A stretch of DNA of 33,885 nucleotides from an uncultured Bacteroidales bacterium (lineage in GTDB: Bacteria; Bacteroidota; Bacteroidia; Bacteroidales; UBA932). Position 1 is the stretch's first letter; each line of letters opens with the position of its first letter. The DNA lies in contig CAKULN010000029.1 in assembly GCA_934667175.1 (NCBI GenBank), positions 1 through 33,885 on the forward strand, read 5' to 3'. Below are positions 1 through 8,148 of this stretch, piece by piece. The translations under genes and the position numbers were made by a program. The notes below the pieces were generated by a model. It ran no database searches. It was not told where the DNA came from and saw nothing but the letters and a program-made list of their open reading frames with translations.

Positions 1-14
1 GAAGCATCGTCTCG

Positions 15-416
15 TCAGAGGTACATCGGATAAAAAGCGTTCGGAAACCATTCCACAATCTCCTTCCCTCCGTCAAACGTCACGGCCACGACATCGAAGT
101 TGACCTCCAAGTCCCCGGAGAGCCTCTTGTCTTTTGACCTGTGCAGATACCTCAGCGCCGCATCCGCCACCTTCCTCTGCTTGCCCGCTGTCACGTTCTC
201 CTCCGGGGAGACCGCCACCGGGGCGACCCGGCTTTTGACCTCAACAAAATGCACACCATTCCCGTCAAGTGAGATGATGTCTATCTCCAGGTGTCCCGCC
301 CTGAAGTTCCGGTCCACGATAGTATGCCCTTTGCCGGACAGGAACTCACACGCGACATCCTCGCCCCTCCGTCCCAGCTCCATCCTTGGAGTTGTCTGTC
401 TCTCATCGCTTTTCAT
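15..416 (-). CDS. yraN: YraN family (UPF0102) endonuclease-like protein
   Basis: This 133-residue protein matches the UPF0102/YraN family in length and motifs. An N-terminal G-RRGED block (about residues 15-20) is followed by a PD-(D/E)XK-like core: an acidic residue in the EIDII segment (about 44-48) and a central EVKSR (about 59-63). The family resembles Holliday-junction-resolvase folds, but its cellular role is poorly defined, so a nuclease activity is inferred from fold only. It is the last gene of the minus-strand run cdaA-mutS2-yraN, with 17 bases between the mutS2 stop and its ATG, so it is probably co-transcribed. The reading frame ends with a normal stop 14 bases from the window edge, so the gene is complete. 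Confidence 0.9.
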   Translation of the reverse strand: MKSDERQTTPRMELGRRGEDVACEFLSGKGHTIVDRNFRAGHLEIDIISLDGNGVHFVEVKSRVAPVAVSPEENVTAGKQRKVADAALRYLHRSKDKRLSGDLEVNFDVVAVTFDGGKEIVEWFPNAFYPMYL

Positions 417-433
417 AGCTTTAGGCCTGATGT

Positions 434-2959
434 CTATCCTAATGTCACAATTGTCACTCCTGAACCACCGAATTGTACCTGCTCATCATGGACGGACGTG
501 ACACCAGGGATCGTCCTTAAATATTTCTGTAACTCATCACGCAGAGCTCCCGTACCCTTGCCGTGGATGATCCTGACAGACCCGATGTTCAGCATGATGG
601 CGTCATCGATGTAGTGCACGACGATGTCCAAGGCGTCGGAAACCCTTTCTCCGCGAACGTCCAGTTCAGGGGAGAACGCGAGTCTGCGTTCCCTCAGGCC
701 GGAGTCGTCCTGCGTGGAGCGAGGCTTGATGTTCTCCCGGATGGCGGCTTTATATTCATTGGAAGAAATCCGTTCAACCCTGTCGAGCGGCATCTTGCTG
801 GTGATGTTGCCGATGGCGACGGTCACGGCCTTGTTGGACACCCTGATGACCTCCCCGGCCATGCCGTTGTCCTTGATCCGTACTTTCTCCCCGACCTTCA
901 GCACCCCGCCTCGGAACTGTTCGGAGGCCTGCGACTGGCTGTCCTCCTGAGTCTTACCCTTGCGGGCCTCGCGGCGCATCTTTCTGTCTTCCAGCTGTCT
1001 CAGTTTCTTCTCGATGTAGTCATCGTGATTCTTTTGCTCGTTTTCCTTTTTGGCCTGAAGCGATGAGACGAAATTCTGGAGAGCCTTTCTGGCGTCCGAT
1101 GTCTTCTCCTTGTCAGCCTGGGATTCCTTGATGGTGCGGATGGTGTTCTCGACCGTCTTGTTGGCTCCCTGCACAATCTCCTGTGCCTCCTTCTTGGCCT
1201 GGTCCAGAATTTCTTTCTTGGTCTGTTTCAGACCCTCAAGTTCTTTCTGGTAGCGCTCGGTGATGTTCTCCAGGGTCTTGTCCGTGTTCTTGATCCTTTG
1301 GAGTTTCTCGTCGAGGGCGCGGCGGTTGCGCACGATCCTGCGCAGATTCCGTTCCATGCCCACGAACTCCTCTCCGGCCCTGCTCTCGGCGTCTTTCACT
1401 ATGCTCTCCGGGAGCCCCATCTTCCGGGCCAGTTCGAAGGCGAACGAATTGCCCGGCATTCCGATGTCCAGTTTGAACAGAGGCTGGATCTTGGCGGCGT
1501 CGAACTGCATCGCGCCGTTGATGACACCTGTCTCCGAACCTGAGGCGTATAGCTTGAGGTTGGTGTAGTGGGTCGTGATGACTCCGTAGACACCCCTGCG
1601 GTCCATCTCGCTCAGGATGGCTTCGGCTATTGCTCCTCCGGCGGTAGGCTCCGTGCCCGAACCGAACTCATCTATTAATATCAAGGTCTTGTCGTCAGCC
1701 TGTGCCAGCATCGTCTTCATGTCATCCAGAAAAGAACTGTATGTGCTGAGATCGTTCTCGATGTTCTGGTCATCGCCGATGCTGACCATTATCCTGTCGA
1801 ACACCGGCAGTTCGGAGGTCTCGGAAGTCGGGACCAACATTCCCCACTGGAACATGTATTGAAGCAGACCCGTGGTCTTGAGGCACACCGACTTGCCGCC
1901 GGCGTTAGGCCCTGAGATCAAAAGAATATGTTTGGCCGGAGTCAGGCGGATGGAGACGGGCACGATTTCCTTTTTCTCTTTGCGCAGGGCTCTCTCCAGA
2001 AGTGGATGCCGGGCTTTGCGCAGATTCATCTCCCCGTTGTCGGAGATTATAGGTGCTCCGGCCTTGAAATCGAGGGCGACCTGTGCCTTGGCCACAAGGA
2101 AGTCGATCTCGCCGATATATTCAGCGGAGTTGATGAGGTCCGGGACGTAAGGCCTGACGAAATCGCTGAACGCCGCGAGAATGCGCTGGATTTCCTGGGC
2201 CTCGTCCGCGTGGAGGGTCACGATCTCGTTCTCCAGCTCGATGATCTCGGCCGGTTCCACGAAGGCTGTCTTGCCGGTGGCCGAGGTGTCGTAGACGAAT
2301 CCTTGTATCTTCTTCTTGCTGGAGCTGTTGACCGGAATAAGCAGCTTGCCGTCACGAACGGAAAGCCCGGCGTCCTCGTCCACAAGGCCGTCCGCCTGTG
2401 CCTGCTTGAGGATGGCGTTGGCCCTTTTTGAGATGGCACCTTCCTTTGCCTTTATCGAGCGCCTGATTTCCAGCAGTTTGTCCGAGGCCGTGTCTTTGAT
2501 GTCCCCGAACTTGTCCAGGATCAGGTCAATCCTCCTCTGGACCTCAGGGAAACTCAGCACCGGCGCGCTCATCCTTTTCAGATTCGGGTAGACCCCGTCC
2601 TTGATCGACATGAAAAAGTTAGTCAGCTTGCGCACAGTCTCGACCATCGTGCGCAGCTTGCCCAGCGAAAGGATGTCGATCGTGTAGCCGGTGTTTTCCA
2701 GAGGCTTGAGAAAGTCGAGGCAGTCAATGTACCCGTTGGTCGGGAAGTTTTCCTCGAACATGACGATGAGCCTCATCTCGTCCGTAAGCGCCAACCTTTC
2801 CCCGATGACTTTCGGGTCGTTGCTGAACGTCTCCTCCGTCACCCTCGTGACGGCATATTCAGTGGAACATCTGTCGGCCACGAAGGTTCTGACCCTGTCA
2901 AATCCCAACTTGCTCTCCAATCTGGTGTCAATCTCTGTTCCGTGTACCCGCTCCTGCAT
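434..2959 (-). CDS. mutS2: Endonuclease MutS2 (Smr-domain MutS homologue)
   Basis: This 841-residue protein has the MutS2 architecture: an N-terminal MutS core/lever region, an ABC-type ATPase with Walker A GPNAGGKS (about residues 350-357) and a Walker B region ending LIDEFGSGTEP, a long charged coiled coil (about 515-660), a KOW-like segment (about 680-730), and a C-terminal Smr domain with LDVRG and HGKGTGALR. It lacks the mismatch-recognition domain of MutS1. The family suppresses recombination and, in Firmicutes, acts on collided ribosomes; which applies here is not visible. The length is at the upper end for the family. It starts 9 bases after the cdaA stop, consistent with one operon. 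An alternative start lies a few codons downstream at most. Confidence 0.95.
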   Translation of the reverse strand: MQERVHGTEIDTRLESKLGFDRVRTFVADRCSTEYAVTRVTEETFSNDPKVIGERLALTDEMRLIVMFEENFPTNGYIDCLDFLKPLENTGYTIDILSLGKLRTMVETVRKLTNFFMSIKDGVYPNLKRMSAPVLSFPEVQRRIDLILDKFGDIKDTASDKLLEIRRSIKAKEGAISKRANAILKQAQADGLVDEDAGLSVRDGKLLIPVNSSSKKKIQGFVYDTSATGKTAFVEPAEIIELENEIVTLHADEAQEIQRILAAFSDFVRPYVPDLINSAEYIGEIDFLVAKAQVALDFKAGAPIISDNGEMNLRKARHPLLERALRKEKKEIVPVSIRLTPAKHILLISGPNAGGKSVCLKTTGLLQYMFQWGMLVPTSETSELPVFDRIMVSIGDDQNIENDLSTYSSFLDDMKTMLAQADDKTLILIDEFGSGTEPTAGGAIAEAILSEMDRRGVYGVITTHYTNLKLYASGSETGVINGAMQFDAAKIQPLFKLDIGMPGNSFAFELARKMGLPESIVKDAESRAGEEFVGMERNLRRIVRNRRALDEKLQRIKNTDKTLENITERYQKELEGLKQTKKEILDQAKKEAQEIVQGANKTVENTIRTIKESQADKEKTSDARKALQNFVSSLQAKKENEQKNHDDYIEKKLRQLEDRKMRREARKGKTQEDSQSQASEQFRGGVLKVGEKVRIKDNGMAGEVIRVSNKAVTVAIGNITSKMPLDRVERISSNEYKAAIRENIKPRSTQDDSGLRERRLAFSPELDVRGERVSDALDIVVHYIDDAIMLNIGSVRIIHGKGTGALRDELQKYLRTIPGVTSVHDEQVQFGGSGVTIVTLG

Positions 2960-2968
2960 ATTCGTAAA

Positions 2969-3802
2969 TTATTGTTTTCCCTCCTGCGCGCGCTTTTCCT
3001 CCGGTGTGCCGTCGCCCGCGCCGAGGAGAAGTTTAAGTTCGTTGATGTTGCCGATGCTCTTGATGCTGCCGCCTCGCACAAATGAGATTCCCCCGGTCTC
3101 TTCCGAAACCACAACCACGTCAGCGTCAGTTTCTTCCGAGATTCCGATCGCCGCCTTGTGCCTCATTCCATAGTGAGCGGGGATGTCTTGGCGTCCGGTG
3201 ATGGGCAGGGTGCAGCGCGCGGCCACAATCCTGTCTCCTCCGATGATCATCGCTCCGTCATGCAATGGTGAATTCTTAAAGAATATGTTCATTATCAGTC
3301 TTCTGGTGACTTTCGCGTCCACGATGTCCCCGGTCTCGATGATGAAGTCAAGCGAATCCTTGCGAGGGAACACAATCAACGCTCCGGTCTTGTCGGCCGA
3401 CATCGCCCTGCATGCCTCGGCGATCTCGTTGACGGTGCCTCCGGCCATCTTCTGCTCTTGGATACCCATCAGTCTGTTGAAAAAATCCCGGCTTTTTCCC
3501 GCCACGCCATAGCGTGAGCCGAGTTTCATCAGGAAGTGCCGCACCTCCGGCTGGAATATGACGATGAGGGCGATCACTCCCACATCGATGAAAGTCCCCA
3601 GCAGGGCGTTCATCAACTTCATGTTGAATGCGGCCACGACCACCCTCAGGACGAAAAGCAGGATGACGGCCACGAAGATATTCATTGCCGCAGAGCCCCT
3701 TATCCATCTGAACGCCAGATAGATGAATATGGCCACCATGAGTATGTCAAGGATGTCCGCAAACGAGATGTTGAGGAATCCGAAGATATTCAAAAGCATC
3801 AT
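2969..3802 (-). CDS. cdaA: Diadenylate cyclase CdaA (membrane c-di-AMP synthase)
   Basis: The product joins two ATP molecules into cyclic di-AMP. Three hydrophobic segments in the first 100 residues anchor it in the inner membrane, and a cytosolic DisA_N (DAC) domain follows. The catalytic DGA motif is at residues 182-184 and the second motif, normally GxRHR, reads GMRHK at 212-216, so its last Arg is Lys. I chose ATG at 3802 (277 residues; ATG at 3799 is equally possible). The longer frame from a TTG at 3832 runs through the promoter -7 box and would not be translated. It is the first gene of the minus-strand operon with mutS2 and yraN, divergent from the ribosomal operon. In Firmicutes and Bacteroidota c-di-AMP controls potassium and envelope homeostasis; here that is inferred from family. 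Confidence 0.93.
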   Translation of the reverse strand: MMLLNIFGFLNISFADILDILMVAIFIYLAFRWIRGSAAMNIFVAVILLFVLRVVVAAFNMKLMNALLGTFIDVGVIALIVIFQPEVRHFLMKLGSRYGVAGKSRDFFNRLMGIQEQKMAGGTVNEIAEACRAMSADKTGALIVFPRKDSLDFIIETGDIVDAKVTRRLIMNIFFKNSPLHDGAMIIGGDRIVAARCTLPITGRQDIPAHYGMRHKAAIGISEETDADVVVVSEETGGISFVRGGSIKSIGNINELKLLLGAGDGTPEEKRAQEGKQ

Positions 3803-3819
3803 TGTCTCATTTCGAGGTA

Positions 3820-3827
3820 CAAAGATA
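3820..3827 (-). promoter_or_regulatory. Bacteroidota-type -7 box for cdaA operon
   Basis: On the minus strand TATCTTTG matches the Bacteroidota sigma-ABfr -7 consensus TAnnTTTG. A TTGG lies about 21 bases upstream as a possible -33 element. Transcription would start about 12 bases before the ATG at 3802, giving a very short leader and excluding the TTG start at 3832. Confidence 0.7.
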
Positions 3828-3901
3828 GTCAATCCTTGGATTTATTCACCAAGGCTTACCGATGATTTCTCTGATTATTAAGGAGTAGGCTTGTGGAAAA
3901 C

Positions 3902-3932
3902 TTTGTTAATTGAAAAAAAAATGCTACCTTTG
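3902..3932 (+). promoter_or_regulatory. Consensus promoter of the rplC-rpsC operon
   Basis: TTTG (3902-3905), exactly 19 bases, then TACCTTTG (3925-3932) is a perfect match to the Bacteroidota primary promoter TTTG-N19-TAnnTTTG. It shows that transcription starts immediately before rplC and not at an upstream rpsJ. Confidence 0.9.
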
Positions 3933-3935
3933 CAG

Positions 3936-3953
3936 TCCGCAAAATAGTGCGGA
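3936..3953 (+). other. Small hairpin in the ribosomal operon leader
   Basis: TCCGC (3936-3940) and GCGGA (3949-3953) pair perfectly around an 8-base AT-rich loop, at the predicted 5' end of the rplC operon transcript. It may be a leader element for stability or autoregulation, but nothing shows which protein would bind. Confidence 0.45.
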
Positions 3954-3993
3954 ATAACGTAAAATATTTATTTACAATTAATTAATCAAACCA

Positions 3994-4620
3994 ATGCCTG
4001 GATTAATTGGAAAGAAAATCGGAATGACTTCCGTTTTCGGTGCTGATGGAAAAAATATTCCATGCACCGTCATCGAGGCTGGTCCGTGTGTTGTCACGCA
4101 ATTGCGTACAGTTGAAAAAGACGGCTATGCCGCTGTACAGCTTGCCTATGACGAAATGAAAGAGATACACGCCAGCGCGCCTCTTATGGGCCATTTCAAA
4201 AAGGCAGGAACCACCCCTAAGCGCAAGCTTGTCGAATTTCCGGCAGACTTCCAGGGTGAGCTCAAGCTTGGAGACACCATCTCCGTGACTGATGTCGTTA
4301 CTGACGACGTGAAGTTCGTGGATGTTGTCGGTACTTCTAAAGGTCGTGGCTTCCAGGGTGTTGTTCACCGTCATCATTTCGCCGGTGTAGGCGGAGCGAC
4401 CCACGGTCAGCACAACAGACTGCGTAAGCCTGGTTCTCTCGGCGCCTCATCCTGGCCTTCACGCGTGTTCCCTGGAATGCGTATGGGCGGCCACATGGGC
4501 AACGAAAGGGTCAAGGTCTTCAACCTCGAGATTGTCAAGGTTATTCCTGAGAACAATCTTCTCGTCATTAAGGGTTCCGTTCCCGGAGCCAAGGGTTCTT
4601 ATCTTGCATTAGAGTTTTAG
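3994..4620 (+). CDS. rplC: 50S ribosomal protein L3
   Basis: This 208-residue protein begins [12 protein letters not shown], the signature start of bacterial L3, and contains the conserved [20 protein letters not shown] block around the peptidyl-transferase loop and GxMGNERV near the end. L3 binds 23S rRNA early in 50S assembly. It is the first gene of the operon, about 55 bases downstream of a perfect promoter, and no rpsJ precedes it, which is unusual since S10 normally opens this cluster. The next gene starts 2 bases after its stop. Confidence 0.98.
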   Translation: MPGLIGKKIGMTSVFGADGKNIPCTVIEAGPCVVTQLRTVEKDGYAAVQLAYDEMKEIHASAPLMGHFKKAGTTPKRKLVEFPADFQGELKLGDTISVTDVVTDDVKFVDVVGTSKGRGFQGVVHRHHFAGVGGATHGQHNRLRKPGSLGASSWPSRVFPGMRMGGHMGNERVKVFNLEIVKVIPENNLLVIKGSVPGAKGSYLALEF

Positions 4621-4622
4621 TT

Positions 4623-5252
4623 ATGGAATTACCAGTATTGAAAATTGACGGATCAGAATCCGGAAAGAAGGTTGTTCTTGACGAGAAGGTGTTCGGTGTG
4701 GAGCCGAACGACCATGCAATCTATCTTGATGTCGTTCAGTACCTTGCCAACCAGCGTCAGGGTACGTCCAAGACAAAGGACCGCAGTGAGAACGCACACT
4801 CCACCAAGAAGCTCGGTCGCCAGAAGGGCGGCGGTGGCGCACGTCACGGTAGCTTGAAGTCCAACATCTTCGTTGGCGGTGGCCGTGTCTTCGGTCCAAA
4901 GCCTCGTCTTTACAGATTCAAGCTTAACAAGAAGCTTAAGTCTCTCGCGCGTTGCTCGGCCCTTACCTACAAGGCACAGGAGAACGCTATCGTCCTCGTT
5001 GAGCCATTCACTATGGAAGCCCCTAAGACAAAGGAACTCATGCGCATCCTTGACGCTCTCAAGGCTGGCCAGAGAAAGGTTCTCGTAGTGCTTCCGGAGA
5101 ACTCAAACAACATTTTCCTTTCATCACGTAACCTCCCTGAGGTAAAGGTCATCACTGTTGACGAAATCAACACCTACACCATCATGAACGCTAATTCAAT
5201 GGTGATTGTTGACGGTGTTCAGGATGTCCTCGCAGCCAGGGTCAACCGTTAA
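4623..5252 (+). CDS. rplD: 50S ribosomal protein L4
   Basis: The 209 residues match L4: the conserved loop with GTSKTKDRSE, KKLGRQKGGGGARHG (about residues 45-80) that lines the exit tunnel, and the C-terminal globular half. In Proteobacteria L4 also represses the S10 operon; no such leader can be recognised here. It starts 2 bases after rplC and is followed 12 bases later by rplW. Confidence 0.97.
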   Translation: MELPVLKIDGSESGKKVVLDEKVFGVEPNDHAIYLDVVQYLANQRQGTSKTKDRSENAHSTKKLGRQKGGGGARHGSLKSNIFVGGGRVFGPKPRLYRFKLNKKLKSLARCSALTYKAQENAIVLVEPFTMEAPKTKELMRILDALKAGQRKVLVVLPENSNNIFLSSRNLPEVKVITVDEINTYTIMNANSMVIVDGVQDVLAARVNR

Positions 5253-5264
5253 AAGCGCAAAGAG

Positions 5265-5555
5265 ATGGGAATTTTAATCAAGCCAATAGTAACCGAGAAG
5301 CTCACGGCTCAGACTGAGAAGTACAACCGTTACGGCTTCATCGTTGACAGGGAAGCAAACAAGCTTCAGATAAAGGCCGCTGTAGAGCAGTTCTACAACG
5401 TGACTGTTGTGGACGTCAACACCGTGAACTATCACGGAAAAAGAAAGTCTCGTTACAGCAAGGCGGGAATGCTCCGTGGCCGTGCCAATCACTACAAGAA
5501 GGCGTACGTTACCCTTGCCGGTGATGACAAGATCGATTTCTACAGTAACATTTAA
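5265..5555 (+). CDS. rplW: 50S ribosomal protein L23
   Basis: This 96-residue protein starts [14 protein letters not shown], typical of L23, and has the [22 protein letters not shown] core. L23 sits at the exit of the peptide tunnel and docks trigger factor and the signal recognition particle. It lies between rplD and rplB in canonical order with short gaps, so translation is probably coupled. Confidence 0.96.
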   Translation: MGILIKPIVTEKLTAQTEKYNRYGFIVDREANKLQIKAAVEQFYNVTVVDVNTVNYHGKRKSRYSKAGMLRGRANHYKKAYVTLAGDDKIDFYSNI

Positions 5556-5569
5556 GGAGGGACAAGGCA

Positions 5570-6397
5570 ATGGCAATCAGAAAATTCAAGCCGATTACTC
5601 CTGGTACCAGGAACAAGGCGATCAGTGCATTCGATGAAATCACTGCCAAGAAGCCGTACAAGGCTTTGTTGGAACCTCTTAAGAGTACAGGCGGTAGAAA
5701 CAACACCGGTCAGATGACCGTTCGTTACCGTGGAGGCGGACACAAGAGGATGTATCGTATCATCGACTTCCTCCGCACCAAGGACAACATCAAGGCTACA
5801 GTCAAGACGATCGAGTACGATCCTAACCGTAGCGCCCGCATCGCCCTCGTCGAGTACGAGGATGGCGTAAAGAAGTACATCATCGCTCCTGCCGGAATCA
5901 AGGTAGGACAGATCATAGAGTCCGGATCAGGAGTCGCTCCTGAACTCGGCAACTGTCTCCCTCTCGCGGAGATCCCTGTAGGTACGCTCGTCCACAACAT
6001 CGAGCTTCGTCCTGGTCAGGGCGCCGCGATGGCGCGTTCCGCCGGTACATTCGCGCAGCTTGCCGCCCGTGAGGGCAACTACGCCATCCTCCGTCTGCCT
6101 TCCGGGGAGACCAGAATGGTGCTTGTGGCCTGCCGCGCCACTGTCGGGACTGTTTCCAACGCAGATCATAATCTTGAGTCTTACGGAAAGGCTGGCCGCA
6201 GCCGCTGGTTCGGTCGCAGGCCGCACAACCGTGGTGTCGTTATGAACCCTGTTGATCACCCTATGGGTGGTGGTGAAGGTCGTGCCTCCGGAGGTCACCC
6301 ACGTTCTCGTAAGGGACTTCCTGCAAAGGGTTACAAGACACGTAATCCTAAGGCTACTTCCAACAAGTTCATCATCGAGAGAAGAAAGAAGAAGTAA
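5570..6397 (+). CDS. rplB: 50S ribosomal protein L2
   Basis: The 275 residues match L2, which organises the peptidyl-transferase centre and the subunit interface. Visible signatures are [18 protein letters not shown] near the N-terminus and the highly conserved [22 protein letters not shown] block (about residues 223-245) that contains the essential histidine region. The basic C-terminal tail IIERRKKK is normal. It is preceded by a GGAGG-like stretch, one of few Shine-Dalgarno-like sites in this operon. Confidence 0.98.
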   Translation: MAIRKFKPITPGTRNKAISAFDEITAKKPYKALLEPLKSTGGRNNTGQMTVRYRGGGHKRMYRIIDFLRTKDNIKATVKTIEYDPNRSARIALVEYEDGVKKYIIAPAGIKVGQIIESGSGVAPELGNCLPLAEIPVGTLVHNIELRPGQGAAMARSAGTFAQLAAREGNYAILRLPSGETRMVLVACRATVGTVSNADHNLESYGKAGRSRWFGRRPHNRGVVMNPVDHPMGGGEGRASGGHPRSRKGLPAKGYKTRNPKATSNKFIIERRKKK

Positions 6398-6422
6398 TTA
6401 AACGGAATTAAACTTTAAGATT

Positions 6423-6692
6423 ATGAGTCGTTCATTAAGAAAAGGTCCATACATCCAGGAAGCCCTGGAAAAGAGAATTCTTGCTATGAATGATGGTAGC
6501 AAGAAGAAGGAGGTCGTGAAGACCTGGTCCCGCGCCAGCATGATCTCCCCTGACTTCGTAGGCCACACTGTCGCAGTTCATAATGGAAACAAGTTCATTC
6601 CTGTTTACATCACTGAGAACATGGTGGGCCACAAACTCGGCGAATTCGCGCCGACCAGAACATTCAAAGGCCATTCGGGCAACAATAAGTAG
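6423..6692 (+). CDS. rpsS: 30S ribosomal protein S19
   Basis: This 89-residue protein starts [11 protein letters not shown] and contains [21 protein letters not shown] and the C-terminal [12 protein letters not shown], all typical of S19, which binds 16S rRNA in the head of the 30S subunit with S13. It is complete and in the canonical position between rplB and rplV. Confidence 0.98.
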   Translation: MSRSLRKGPYIQEALEKRILAMNDGSKKKEVVKTWSRASMISPDFVGHTVAVHNGNKFIPVYITENMVGHKLGEFAPTRTFKGHSGNNK

Positions 6693-6712
6693 TAATTTAA
6701 GGAGAATTCATT

Positions 6713-7138
6713 ATGGGAGCTCGTAAAAGATTAATGGCTGAGAAGTTCAAGGAAGCCAAAAAGAATACAGCAATAGCTAAGTTGAATGATGTCCCTACAT
6801 CCCCTCGCAAGATGCGTCTTGTCGCTGACACTGTGAGAGGTGTGGAGGTAAACCATGCGATTGACCTTCTTCATTTCTCGAAGAGGCAGCCGTCCGTACG
6901 TCTTGAGAAACTTCTCCGCAGCGCCATCGCCAACTGGGAAGCCAAGAACCCGGATCAGAGCAAGGAGCTGGACAACGGCAACGTTTATGTCAAGACGATC
7001 ATGGTAGGCGAAGGCCGCACGCTCAAGAGAATCCGTCCTTGCCCTCAGGGCCGCGCCGGAAGAATCCGCAAGCGTTCGAACCACGTCACCATCATTCTCG
7101 ACGTCAAGAAACCAACAACAGTAGAGGAGAACAAGTAA
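6713..7138 (+). CDS. rplV: 50S ribosomal protein L22
   Basis: L22 is recognised by [14 protein letters not shown] in the N-terminal half and the tunnel-lining hairpin region with [24 protein letters not shown]. At 141 residues it exceeds the about 110 residues of E. coli L22, through an N-terminal lead and a short acidic C-terminal tail, as is common in Bacteroidota. A second Met at residue 8 is an alternative start. One base separates its stop from the ATG of rpsC, so the two are translationally coupled. Confidence 0.96.
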   Translation: MGARKRLMAEKFKEAKKNTAIAKLNDVPTSPRKMRLVADTVRGVEVNHAIDLLHFSKRQPSVRLEKLLRSAIANWEAKNPDQSKELDNGNVYVKTIMVGEGRTLKRIRPCPQGRAGRIRKRSNHVTIILDVKKPTTVEENK

Positions 7139-7139
7139 T

Positions 7140-7925
7140 ATGGGACAGAAGACAAATCCTATTTCTAACAGAATCGGTATCACCCGTGGTTGGGACTCTA
7201 ACTGGTGTGGTGGTAACTATGCTGAGAAGATCGCCGAGGATTATGAGATCCGCAAGTATCTGACCAACCGTCTTGCCAAGGCCAGCCTCTCCAAGATTGT
7301 CATCGAAAGGACCCTCAAGTTCATCACCGTGACCATTCACGCCGCAAGGCCTGGATTCATCATCGGTAAGGGTGGCGCTGAGGTTGACAAACTCAAGGAA
7401 GAGCTTAAGAAGGTCACCAAGAAGGACGTTCAGATCAACATCTTCGAGGTTAAGAGGCCTGAGGTTGACGCCCACATCGTTGCTGACAGCATCGCTCGTC
7501 AGATCGAGGGACGTGTTTCCTACAGAAGGGCCATCAAGATGGCTATCGCATCAACCATGAGGGTTGGCGCCGAGGGCATCAAGATCCAGATCAGCGGCCG
7601 TGTAGGCGGTGCTGAAATGGCCAGAAGCGAAATGTTCAAGGAAGGCCGTACACCTCTGCACACATTCCGTGCTGACATCGACTACGCTCTTGCGGTGGCA
7701 AGCACAAAGGTAGGCGCGCTCGGAATCAAGGTGTGGATCTGCAACGGCGAGCGTTACGGCAAGCAGGATCTCACTCCTAACACCGCAGCCGCTGCCAACG
7801 CTCAGGGCGGTTCTCGTCCTGCGCGCGGAGATCGTGGCGACCGCAGAGGCGGAGATCGTGGTGACCGTCGCGGCAACCGTGGCGGACGTGGCCGCCGTGG
7901 TGGCAACGACCGTCAGGCTGAGTAG
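7140..7925 (+). CDS. rpsC: 30S ribosomal protein S3 with Arg-Gly-Asp-rich tail
   Basis: S3 forms part of the mRNA entry pore. The N-terminal KH domain with [18 protein letters not shown] and the C-terminal S3 domain with [11 protein letters not shown] and [14 protein letters not shown] block are intact. After about residue 218 the protein carries a tail of roughly 40 residues built from repeated RGD/DRRGG/RGGRG units and ending NDRQAE. Length 261 is longer than the 233 of E. coli. It is the last gene of this operon: a 14-base palindrome overlaps the stop codon and a rho-independent terminator follows, whereas rplP normally comes next. Confidence 0.97.
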   Translation: MGQKTNPISNRIGITRGWDSNWCGGNYAEKIAEDYEIRKYLTNRLAKASLSKIVIERTLKFITVTIHAARPGFIIGKGGAEVDKLKEELKKVTKKDVQINIFEVKRPEVDAHIVADSIARQIEGRVSYRRAIKMAIASTMRVGAEGIKIQISGRVGGAEMARSEMFKEGRTPLHTFRADIDYALAVASTKVGALGIKVWICNGERYGKQDLTPNTAAAANAQGGSRPARGDRGDRRGGDRGDRRGNRGGRGRRGGNDRQAE

Positions 7926-7937
7926 GAATATATTCCT
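7924..7937. repeat. Perfect 14-base palindrome at the rpsC stop
   Basis: AGGAATATATTCCT is perfectly self-complementary and overlaps the TAG stop of rpsC. It contains GAATAT on both strands, a hexamer that is frequent throughout this window outside the ribosomal genes. Confidence 0.6.
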
Positions 7938-7953
7938 GTATAAACAATTGATG

Positions 7954-7981
7954 GGGATGACCTTTGGGCCATCCCTTTTTT
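7954..7981 (+). terminator. Rho-independent terminator of the ribosomal operon
   Basis: GGGATG (7954-7959) pairs with CATCCC (7970-7975), with inner CC/GG pairing, and is followed by six T (7976-7981). It ends the rplC-rpsC transcript 29 bases after rpsC. Confidence 0.88.
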
Positions 7982-8092
7982 CATTATATTGTTTACGGTA
8001 GTTATGTAGCTCTCTCTTTAATTTATATGCAATTTGATTTTAATTTTACATAAATGAGACTTGTGTGATAATCAGGAATAGAAATTATAATG

Positions 8093-8100
8093 TAACTTTG
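8093..8100 (+). promoter_or_regulatory. -7 box before the oxidoreductase operon
   Basis: TAACTTTG matches TAnnTTTG. No good TTTG lies 19 bases upstream, so the promoter may be weak or activator-dependent. It places the start of transcription near 8107 and supports ATG 8149 as the translation start. Confidence 0.6.
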
Positions 8101-8148
8101 CAGGAATGTGAAGTCAGAACTATAACGAAAATTAATCACGATAGCACT

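Noticed and set aside
1928..2431. Long frames antisense to mutS2 and other genes
   Set aside because: They overlap well-identified genes, have no family features or promoters, and follow from the codon bias of the real frame.
3803..3832. TTG start at 3832 for the diadenylate cyclase, adding ten residues
   Set aside because: The extra codons contain the TATCTTTG promoter box, so they lie upstream of or at the transcript start.
8065..8148. Upstream ATG at 8065 for the oxidoreductase
   Set aside because: It precedes the TAACTTTG box at 8093-8100 and would bury the twin-arginine signal that begins at 8149.
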